Origin: Euborellia annulipes
Lineage: Eukaryota > Arthropoda > Insecta > Dermaptera > Anisolabididae
Assembly (NCBI GenBank): GCA_023213315.1
Contig: JAKCPI010016781.1
Coordinates: 18,104-82,103 of the forward strand
Length of the DNA: 64,000 nucleotides
Direction: 5' to 3'
Shown here: one piece after another, positions 1 through 10,800 of the stretch
How the letters are laid out: each line of letters opens with the position of its first letter
Position numbering within the stretch: position 1 is the first letter of the stretch
Notes under the pieces: model-generated
What the model was told of the DNA's origin: nothing
What the model saw: the letters and a program-made list of their open reading frames with translations, nothing else
Databases searched by the model: none
Position numbers and translations under genes: made by a program

Positions 1-194
1 CGGCCTGGGAAAAATTTTGGTTCCGCAAAAAAAAAAAAATGTTCCGCGGCGGCAAACTTTGGTTCCGCGGGCGGTAAAAAATTTTTACCGACTTTCGAGA
101 AAAACCGGTTTTTTTCATTATCGAGGTCGGTAATGAAAATCCATTACCGTCCAGCCCTAGTCCCCGGGGTATACCCCCCCGCCCTTTGCGTTCA
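1..194. repeat. Repeat debris with A-runs and GC-rich pieces
   Basis: No coding potential. The stretch has a long A-run, repeated GGTTCCGC words and a short inverted pair around GGTAAAAAATTTTTACC. Similar GGTTCC and AAAAAATTTTTGAG words occur inside the hAT-like insertions at 40350-40546 and 56980-57243, so this may be a decayed relative. No ends or target duplication are visible, because the window starts inside it. Confidence 0.4.
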
Positions 195-935
195 AACCTT
201 AAAATTCTAATAAAAAATAATTTCAATAGTTAAAATTTCAATAAAAAAAAATCATTTTCTTGAAATTTTTTTTCCTGAAGGGGCCCGGGCCCTGTAAGCT
301 CAAATCTTAAAATTTCAATAAAAAAAAATCGTTTTTTTTTTAAATTTTTTACTGAGGGGCCCGAGCACTTTAAGCTCAAATTTTAAGATAGCTCAAATCT
401 TAAAATAACTCAAATCTTAAAATAGATATAAGATTGAGTGGCTGTAGATATAGTTGATACAGGACCAAGGGAGTAGGCAGCCAATAAGTGAGCCTCTATA
501 TTAAATAAAAACTCTCAAGTGTTGAGACGTTTGATGATGGCATTAGCAGAATAAAGCCGAAACGTCTCAACACTTGAGAGTTTTTATTTAATATAGAGGC
601 TCACTTATTGGCTGCCTACTCCCTTGGTCCTGTATCAAATCTTAAAATTTTAATAAAAAAAAAATCATTTTCTTGAAATATTTTCCTGAGGGGCCCGGGC
701 CCTTTAAACTCAGTCTTAAAATTTCAATTAAAAAAAAATCATTTTCTTGAAATATTTTCCTGAGGGGCCCGGGCCCTTTAAACTCAGTCTTAAAATTTCA
801 ATAAAAAAAAAAAATCGTTTTTTTTTTTAAATTTTTTCCTTAGGGGCCTTTAAGCTCAAATCTTAAAATTTCAATAAAAAAAATATTTTTCTTGAAATAT
901 TTTCCTGAGGGGCCCGGGCCCTTTAAGCTCAAAGC
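195..935. repeat. Degenerate minisatellite with GGGCCCGGGCCC boxes
   Basis: Imperfect units of roughly 80-110 bases follow one another. Each has CTTAAAATTTCAATAAAAA, an ATCATTTTCTTGAAAT stretch, then CCTGAGGGGCCCGGGCCC and TTTAAGCTCAAAT. At least five units are recognisable. The array is split by the ribozyme-bearing palindrome at 456-636, since array sequence (CAAATCTTAAAAT) resumes right after it. The G/C box is self-complementary and could form a cruciform. No gene is seen. Confidence 0.7.
456..636. mobile_element. Short palindromic insertion with a hammerhead-like core
   Basis: The left arm begins GATACAGGACCAAGGGAG and the right arm ends with its reverse complement. The arms are about 75 bases and nearly identical. 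The centre (about 532-575) reads TTGATGA, T, GGC, a loop, GCC, GAAACGTC, matching the hammerhead-like core seen elsewhere in the window but with T for the first core C. TTGGCTGCC lies at 608-616, downstream as in the other copies. It interrupts the minisatellite at 195-935. Confidence 0.65.
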
Positions 936-1700
936 AAGTTAGATATTTTTCCCGTCTCAAGATAGCTAAAAACGCGGATTTCAGTGTCTAATTTTAAAAA
1001 ATTTTCCATACCCTCAGACCCCGGAAGTCAAGATCTGACCTCAATAACTTATGGTAACCCTATGTTTAGGAAATTTTGAAAAATTTTTAAATAACTTTAT
1101 TTAAATAAATATTCTAAGCTATGGACAATCGTTTCAAAAATTGTGTCAAAAACTGTGTAAAAAATTGTTGGCACAATAGCCTTTAACATCCTAAAAAAAA
1201 ATTGAGGGTGGGGGGGGGGGGAAGTATTATTTTGTAGCTCCGGGGCCCGTCAAGTCTGTCTGCGGCCCTGTTAACTGTTAAATGATTTTTTCAAAACTCA
1301 CACATAGGCCTATACTTGTCTATGTGTTACATCTGGGCTTTTCCACCTGATACAACGAAATTTACATGTCAAATTATGCCAAATTATTTGTTTTATTTAT
1401 TTTATAAATATTTTGTAAATAAAAAAAGTTTTAGCTCTCGCGAGAGTCAAATCCACTTTCTTCTTTGGATATTTTATAAACTAAGCACTTCTTAATCAGA
1501 ACTTCGGTTCGGTTTTGCTTTGCCGGTATCCACCTAAAATAAAATCATTTATAAAATATAAAGTAACTACAAAAACTATAAACCCTTTTTAATTGGTGTC
1601 GGTATGGGCAAAAAAAGATTGCCGATACCGCGTTTAAGGGTTTAAGATTTTCAGTTGATTGATCTCTATTATTTAAATTTGTTTTCTTAATTATTTTTAG
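936..1700. other. Non-coding stretch upstream of the receptor exons
   Basis: AT-rich sequence with a G-run near 1207-1222 and no convincing exon. The upstream exons and promoter of the ionotropic receptor could lie here or before the window, but I see no start codon followed by a usable donor that joins exon 1701-1858 in frame. Confidence 0.4.
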
Positions 1701-4700
1701 TTGAAAAAATTTCGAAGTCATTCAATAAATATCTGTCTTCTAAAAGAATTTCTTCAGGAACTCTGGATATTCAGGATCGTAATGATCGTAATTGTCATCA
1801 ACTTCAGCCTTTAAATGTAATCTTGTTACATTCTCAAAATGATATAGATATTTTAAATGTAAATATCCATATTTTATATTATTTGTGTTTGTTTTTTTTT
1901 TTTTAATTTAAGAATTTCACTAATTATTTATTTTTCCTTACAAGGAACTCTCGACTGATTCTCAATTTTGCAGTTCTTCATGGCTCATTTTCTCATATTA
2001 CCAGGATCAGAGTTTTCTAAAAACATCTTTTATAAAAATCAATTGTCGTGTGGCATTTGCCTTTAAACAATATTCATCCTTGAAATGGGAAATTTTTGAG
2101 ATTTTCCGAGTGACTGAAAATCTTGATTTACACGTCCATCCGTTTTTATCATGGCGTTTTAATAATCATAATTTTCGTATGAACTTGAAAGGTTTACGAT
2201 TGCGAGGAGTTGCTCTTGAAGTTCGTCAAATTAATTTTGTCTCTTTCAAATAGATAATTAACATATTTCTTTGTTTTTTATATAAGGATCCTCCATTTGC
2301 CTTAATAATAAGAAAAGGAAATAAAATACATATCGAAGGCTATATAGGAAAAGTTTGGGATCTTTTGAAAGATACATTACAATTAGAGTAAGTATTTTTT
2401 TTTAGTCTTTTCGGCATCTTAGCCCATATAGACTTTAAACGATACAAATTATTTATAAACGATATATAATAGGGGGCCAGGCACATTTATATATATCATT
2501 TGGTATCCAAATGATTTAAATAAATTCATCGGACTGCCTGGGATCCGAACCCGCGCCTCGTGGCTTCCACACCATCATTATTGTAGCCGTCTCTGCCTGG
2601 GGAGGGGGGGAGTATGTTTTGTTAGAATTTATTACCATTTAATTAATACTTTTATTATGTTATTGGCAATATTATATATATAGTGGGTGCATCACCAAAA
2701 TCCGGGCAAAATTGAATTTGAATTTCTCAGTATATTAGAATTCAGGTATAGGCGCTCAGGTATACTAGATACATCGTTAAGACTTGAATAATCTCAAAAT
2801 GGCCGAGCCAAACTTGGAATGAGCGGCGTAGGTAGAAAGTCTTCGCGCTGGAAGAACGCTGTCCGAGATTTTAAGATTCTTCGGGTACCCATGTTGCACC
2901 GTGGATGGATCTCTGTATCATCCGTGGATATGATCTTTGTATGACCTGCCGTACATTTTCCAAGAAGACGATGCACCTGCTCATACAAGTCATTTAATCC
3001 AACATTGATTCCCTGAAAATGATATTTTTTGGTTGAAGGATTTGTAGTCTTCTAAAGTCCCAACCTGAACCCTTCTGACTTCCATGTTTGGCGCGTTTTC
3101 GAGAGACAAACCAGCAAGTCCAGGCTCCTCAACATCGCCTCCTTCCGAGCCGCCATCAAAGCAGCGTTTGCGACCAAGGATCTAGAACATTTGAAGACGC
3201 CATGCTCGCTCTTTAGAGCGAGGATTGAGAGTGTGTTAGGAGCGCAGGACGGCTATATTGAATAAGAAGTCTCAAAAAGGATCTCCTAAGTGGGATATGA
3301 AAGCATTTTTTTGTATCTTTAATAAGCCTATTGACTGTAATAAACAACTTTTTCCATAAAACATTGAATAATGAATTTTTTTTTTAGAATAATACAAATT
3401 ATAAATGAAAAATTGGCATGGGGTTTGTATGAAAATGGCACTTGGAATGGTATAATTGGTGAATTATATTATGGAAGGGCCGATGTATCCCTCACGGCTT
3501 TTATGCAAACTCCCCTCAGGAACACAGCAGTTGATTTTTCTTTACCAATTGTCAGATCAATGTAAGTAAAGATATTTATGAGTAGTGAGGAGATCAAGGC
3601 AGCCAAAAGCAATAAAGAAAAAATCATATTTCCCTTTCGCTTTATTGTATAAGAAAAATATAGAGAGAAAGAGGATCATGTCAAAAATTGATGCGAGATT
3701 TGATGGATTCACGTTTGAGGTAATAAAAAGTGGTTTCGGACATGGTCTGTCTGTGGGTGGGTGGGTGGGTGTGGGGGTGGGTGGGTGGGTGGGGTGGGTG
3801 GGGTGTGTGTGTTCAATTTTAAGAGAAGGAATGAGAGGAGGTGAAATTTTAATAAGAAAAGGGAGGAAAAAAAGTAATCAAAATCGGAAGTGACTAGACT
3901 TTACTGATGTATTTCAGTTTTTCGATTTCTCAAAATTGTCAAATTTTAAAATTCAAAAATCAATTATTAGATCTCTTAAAAGATATTCATTTGTGATTGA
4001 AATCTCTGAAGACACTTATCTTGTATCATAGGGAAGATAGAGAAATGGGAGGAAAAAAAAAAATCAAAAAAAATCTGAATCAATGGGGGGAAAAAGGAAA
4101 AGGGGTTTTATACACTTGTCGACGTTTCCCCTCCGATATCCGGCCTTGATCAAGACAATATGCTGTTTGCCTCGAAGTTAGAGGGGATCTTGGCAACTCC
4201 TGATGTATTATTTTTGCGAACATTCATCTGATGTCATGACTAGGGCTGTGCAAAATAATCGATTAATCGATAATCCATCGACTACACTGTGCGGCAAAAT
4301 GAAACTTTTTTCCGGCCCCATGATAATTCCTTCAGATTCTTAAGTAAAATGACCTCCTGAATCCAAATATGACATCCGTTTTCCCCCACCACGTGCCCTT
4401 TTCGGGGGAGAACCCCCTATTTATTTCCACCCCTTTTCGTTAATTATAGGGAATCCAATTTGGAGGGATGGAAAGGAATTTTTCAGCCTCAACATTTCTT
4501 CAGAAGGTCTAGAGAAGTGAAAAATTAAAAAACATTAACATTTGGATCCAAGGGGGGATGTCAGGGAGGATTTTGTCCCTTAAAATGCAAAAAAATCATT
4601 AAAAATGATCGATTTTTTCCACAAATTTTTCACTGATTTTCTACATATTCAGGTGGACAGACCCAACTCACCCTTCCTTAAACATTCCTCAACTAAAAAA

Positions 4701-4850
4701 AATATATAGGATAAAGCGGGTGGGGGGTGAGCGATTCCGAAGCCCTTACAAGAAGATGGAAGATTCACAGCTCCTCGCTGCACAGTTGGTCTAATTGGCA
4801 AATATGCGGCTATAACTTTCATTTTTTTGGGCTGATCTTTACAAATTTAA

Positions 4851-4885
<35 letters not shown>

Positions 4886-7800
4886 AAAACATTCACACTT
4901 TTTTCTCATTCACACTCACACTCACACACACATTCACACAGTCTTTTCGGCAACTTAGGCCATTTAAGACTTTGACGATAACCGTTGTAGAGAATATATC
5001 TATTGTGGGGTCAGGCACTTCTATTTAAGCCATCTGGTATCCAAATGGCTTAAATAAAATCTTCGGACTGCCTGGGTCCGAACCCGCGACGTTTGGTATA
5101 GGAGGTAGGCGCGCTACATAACAAATTTAAAGTTAAATATACGGTTTCTTCTATGTCCTTCAATATTTCCATATTTTATCTAAAGGGGTAGAAATTACTT
5201 CTTGTCCAAGTTTGAGCTTGAGTGGGCTTCGGAATCGCTCACACCCCACCCGCTTTATCCTATATATTTTTTTTTAGTTGAGGGATGTTTAAGGAAGGGT
5301 GAGGTGGGTCTGTCCGCTGGAATATGTAGATAATCAGTGAAAAAATTGTGAAAAAATCGATGATTTTTAATGATTTTTTTGCATTTTAAGGGACAAAATC
5401 CTCCCCTACATCCCCCCCTTGGAACCAATGTTAATGTTTTTTAACTTTTCACTTCGGACCTTCTGAAGAAATGTTGAGGCTGAAAAATTCCTTTTCACCC
5501 CTCCAAATTTGATTCATGGCCCTATAATTAACGAAAAGGGGTGGAAATAAGTAGGGGGCTCTCCCAGAAAACGGTACGTGGTGGGGGGAAAACGGAGGTC
5601 ATATTTGGATTCACGAGGTCATTTTACTTAAGAATCTGAAGGAATTATCTCGGGGCTTTTTATCTTGCCGCACAGTGTTATTTCTTAAAAAATAATCGAT
5701 TATTTCAATCGATTTCCATAATCGAACACCCCTAGTCATGACTTCTGGTTCAATAGTGATGGAGGATGGAGGAGCTGCCAAGAGCCCCTCTAAGCTCGAG
5801 GCAAACAGCACATTGCCCTGATGAAGGACGGAATATCGGCCGAAACGTCGACAAGTGATTAAAATAAAGCGAAAGAAATATATTTTTTCTTTATTGCTTT
5901 GGGCTGCCTTGAACTCCTCACTCACTTCTCATTTTACATTGAGCCACTTCTCCTGAAATTTATCACTAAACATATTTATGTTTTATATTTATATTTATTA
6001 TGGTTTGATTACCTTTTCAAAATTTCAAATCTGTTTTAGGGAGGATATCTACATTGCGGAAGGAAACAAAAAAACAAAATATTCAACGATTTTTAGAAAT
6101 TTAATTTTCAATTCATTCGGGGCACTTCTAATCCTCAGCATAGTTGGTAGCGGAATATTTTTAACTTTGTTTGATTTAATTCATCAGAATTATAATTCAC
6201 GGACTATATTTTTAAAAGAAAATACCCATGTTCTGCAAAATGTATTTTATGTCTTTGGATTATTATGTGGACAAGGTAATTAGATAATATTGTATGATCC
6301 TCAAATTAGACCTTTTACTAATATTGCTTAATATTTTGATTGGATATGCCTATTACCTTTTGTATTCTTTCATCTCTGGGTACTCGTTGTGACCTCTTTT
6401 CTTTGTTAAAATCTCGAGGAGGGTATTTAGGAAAGTTTTAATTTGTGAATATTTGAAAATATGATTATTTTTTCAAGGAAATGATTTCATCTTCAATAGC
6501 TTAAAAAATTTTCATTTGTCAATAGTCTGTTCCTAATTAAGAAGTGCGGAACGAACATTCGAATTCCAAATATTTTTTATATATTTTTAACTCCATTACT
6601 TGATCAAATATTCTTGAAAAGCAATACTAACTTTTAATAGTACTAGCCGCACTGCCCACCTTCGACACCCCTCGCTTTTAACCAGGAGGACTTGGCCCCC
6701 TCTTTTTTTCATTTATAAGAAAATACATAAATGTATCTTTTCTTAATCCCTTACAAACTTAGGGAAACTTCTTTCGAATATTCTCTTCGAATTTGAATTA
6801 ATTATTGCAAGCTGAAGGGCCTTATTCATAAACTTGAGACTATCCATCATATACAATACATTTCCTGGGAAATAGAGTAACAGGCATATATATATATATT
6901 AGGGTGTCCCTTATTTTTCGATTTTTATTTTTTTTTTGGTTATACCCTCTAATTTTTTTACTTATATTCTAAAACACTCGTAAATAAAATTTGACCCCAT
7001 TTGGAGTTCATTTACCTCCCCCGACCGTCTTGGGCGGGATTTTGAAAATTTTTATTTTTTTGCGTATACGTTCACATTTTGTTTATTATATTAAAAAATA
7101 CCCACAAATCAAATTTTACGTCAATCGGAGTTCATTTAGCCCCCCCGACCCCCCTGTGAAAAAATTTCGAAATTTTTTTTTCTCGGATAGGTTATAATTT
7201 TGTTGATTCTGTTAAAAAACAGTCGCAAAATAAATTTTACATCATTGAAAGTTCATTAACTACCCCCTACCCCCTTGAAACATGCCCAGTTAGGTGAGAG
7301 TATTGGCGCGCTCCCGCGGCGACTTCCTATCTTTAATATGCAATTATTTAATTTTGTTGAAATAATTTGATTAGAAAATAATAAAACAAGAAATTAAATA
7401 CCAATATTTACTTAAAAGTACAAAAAAGTAATAAATTTTGTTGATATTTCCTTTTTTTTTACAGTCGGGATAAAAATGCCTCCTTTCTGCTCCAGCTCAC
7501 AACGTTGAAGGAATGGCTTTTGGTCTCCCTCAACGATTATTATGAAAGTTTTCTATTAGCATTACAGCCCTTTCAGCTGTATCATTCACAGCTTTTAGAG
7601 AAAGAACTGGTCTTTTGACTTCTAAATCTGCCACGAGAGAGGATTCTCTTCAAAAAGTGTGTCGTTCTACCTTCAATGGAGAATATCTTTTTACGAAATC
7701 CTATAGACTTTTCTTCTTTAAATTAATTACCATCTTCGTTTTTGTTTGGACGTCAACTTCACCATCCAAAAGAGATATAATGATCACTTCGCTAGTTAAA

Positions 7801-10800
7801 TTATATTAGGGAAAAATTTTCTTAAGGCTGCTTTAAAAATGATCGGAACCTTTCGTAATCTTGTAATGCTTTCAGAAAGCTAAAATCTTGAAAACTTGCC
7901 TTTACTGCCGAAATACATTGAATCCATAGCTTAAACCCTAAATTTCCTCCAAATATAATTTAACTGAAGAAGAGGTCTTTTTCTTTACTGGGTATATCGC
8001 TTTTGGATGATAAAATTGACAAACAAAAACGAAGATAAATAAGAAATTATACATATAATATATAAGATATTATATACATCACGTGATTCTGAATGATCTC
8101 AAATAACCGAATACCATGCTGTGGTCCAGCGGTTAGGGCACACTGAATATAAATCAGTGGATTCGTGGTTCTACTCCGGGCGGCACCCTATCTTTTGTTG
8201 GATATTTGAATTAATAAATATTAAATTGTAAAAACGAAGATGGTAATTAATTTAAAGAAGAAAAGTCTATAGGATTTCGTAAAAAGATATTCTCCATTGA
8301 AAGTAGAACGACACTCTTTTTGAAGAGAATCCTCTCTCGTGGCAGATTTAGAAGTCAAAAGACCAGTTCTTTCTCTAAAAGCTGTGAATGATACAGCTGA
8401 AAGGGCTGTAATGCTAATAGAAAACTTTCATAATAATCGTTGAGGGAGACCAAAAGCCATTCCTTCAACGTTGTGAGCAGGAGCAGAAAGGAGGCATTTT
8501 TATCCCGACTGTAAAAAAAAGGAAATATCAACAAAATTTATTACTTTTTTGTACTTTTAAGTAAATATTGGTATTTAATTTCTTGTTTTATTATTTTCTA
8601 ATCAAATTATTTCAACAAAATTAAATAATTGCATATTAAAGATAGGAAGTCGCCGCGGGGCGCGCCAATACTCTCACCTAACTGGGCATGTTTCAAGGGG
8701 GTAGGGGGTAGTTAATGAACTTTCAATGATGTAAAATTTATTTTGCGAGTGTTTTTTTAATAGAATCAACAAAATTATAACCTATCCGAGAAAAAAAAAT
8801 TTCGAAATTTTTTCACAGGGGGGTCGGGGGGGCTAAATGAACTCCGATTGACGTAAAATTTGATTTGTGGGTATTTTTTAATATAATAAACAAAATGTGA
8901 ACGTATACGCAAAAAAATAAAAATTTTCAAAATCCCGCCCAAGACGGTCGGGGGAGGTAAATGAACTCCAAATGGGGTCAAATTTTATTTACGAGTGTTT
9001 TAGAATATAAGTAAAAAAATTAGAGGGTATAACCAAAAAAAAAATAAAAATCGAAAAATAAGGGACACCCTAATATATATATGCTTGCATGCACCCAACT
9101 CTTCGATACACCCAATTCTGGAGGAGTTATTTCGAGGTGAGATTTGTTGTTTGATGACTGGGGGGACAACAAATCGCACTTGGGGAGTAGGCAGATTGAG
9201 GCCCCGTAGTCAACCCAAACAGAACACAGACACAATTACACAACAAACCCTCCTCCCCCCATTATTACCCCCTAACCCCCCCCCCCCTCTCTTGAAAATG
9301 GCTCCAAAAGGAGAGCCGAAACGTCGAGTAAATCTCAACATCCCACGCGTCTTAATCCGAGAAAACTTATCTTCGCATATATATATATATATATAGAATA
9401 TTACCCTCGTTCGAAGTTTTCTATCTTTAAAACAGTCAATTTAATTATTTTTTTTTTTATTTTTCAGATCAAAATAAACTTTCAAAGTTTACAAGCTGTC
9501 GAATCGTTTCCTGTTCAATTTTCATATTATTTCTGATGATGAATTCCGAAATAGGAGGTCATATTGTTTCCAAGTCGGCTTTTATCGCTCAAACTTGGCC
9601 ATTCACCAATCTTAAGGTTCTATTCGAAGTAGTAAGGTGGCTATTGTATTTAATAGTATGAGATAGAGCAAGCAGTCAAGGCATGGCCTCTACTGCAGTA
9701 TTTTCCACCCACACCCCAAAGGGAGATAATTCGATTTTATTTGCTCAATAATTACCTACGGATTTCTTCCTAAAACCCATTATTTAAGTTTCTTTAGTGA
9801 ACATTTAAATTTTGGAATATTAAAAACTATAGACCTATATGTTAAGGGGAGGTGGAGGGAGGCATAAGTATTTTAGTAAGGCCCGGGCCCCCTCGCCCCT
9901 CTCCCCTTATATACGCCCCTGTATTAAACCAGCCACCTGCCTTAACAGAAAAAATAGTAAATGAATAAAAGAAAAGTGCTAATTTTATTATTATTTATTA
10001 TTTGTAGGGGCTTTTAGAAAAAAATAATTACAATTTCACAACCACTCAAAACTCAGCATATTTCAACAGATTTTCGGTAAAATTTTCATTTCTTTAATCT
10101 TCAGTATATAAATTAGAAAAATTTAAAAATCTATCATCTTTTAGCAATCAAAAGAATATGTTGATATGATGATTTTTAATAAATATCTTAATCCATTTCG
10201 AAAGTCTCTACCCAAAACAATTAACGAAGGTCTTTCTAACATTTGCAAGGCGAAAAAAAAGCCTATGGCCTTTTTCTGTTTAACTCAAGTAGCGGAAATG
10301 TTTTTAACAAAACTTCCTTGTAAAGTTAAAAAATTACCAGAAAGTGTTTCATCCAAACAGATATCAATTGCATTCACTAAAAAGAATGAATATCGTCATG
10401 TTATTAACTTTCAGTAAGTAAAATAAATTTTAAATAGTATGAGAATTAGGCTAACCCTTCAATAAAACCATATTTGTACTAAATAAATATTCTCACGAAA
10501 GCAAAAGGCATTGGCACGATGACATCACCAAGGGGGGGGGGGGGGCTCAGGAGGGAACAGCTACTTCCCCCTCCCCTCCCCCAAAAAATAAATAATAATG
10601 CATTTTACGTAGACAGTGATTTTTTTTTTTAGAAAAAGTGATTTCAAATTCCAATTGTGTTTTATTGTTCGAACGTATTCTATATTAAAAAGTGTTCCCT
10701 GTTAAATCATTGCATTTGTACATAATCTACATCTATACCTTCTCATTCTGCCCCCCTCTACTCCAATTGTTGGCTACGCCCTTGATTGGTACAGTGGGCT

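Larger units (their letters stand above)
3580..5925. mobile_element. Nested palindromic insertion in a receptor intron
   Basis: The outer arms share GGCAGCCAAAAGCAATAAAG (about 3599) and its complement near 5887-5908. Inside each outer arm is a hammerhead-like core facing the centre (minus strand about 4100-4160; plus strand 5818-5852). Inside that is a second inverted element (4243-5742) with a SINE in its middle. The left outer arm alone also holds a copy of family A (about 3640-4070). The layers show at least three insertions in sequence. Confidence 0.75.

Noticed and set aside
3585..3893. 102-residue frame with Gly/Val/Trp repeats
   Set aside because: The repeat region is the translated GGGT microsatellite inside a family A copy.
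6991..7197. 68-residue frame present twice (also 8775-8981, minus)
   Set aside because: It is the two arms of the foldback element; the composition is low complexity with Pro runs from C-tracts, so it is not a protein.
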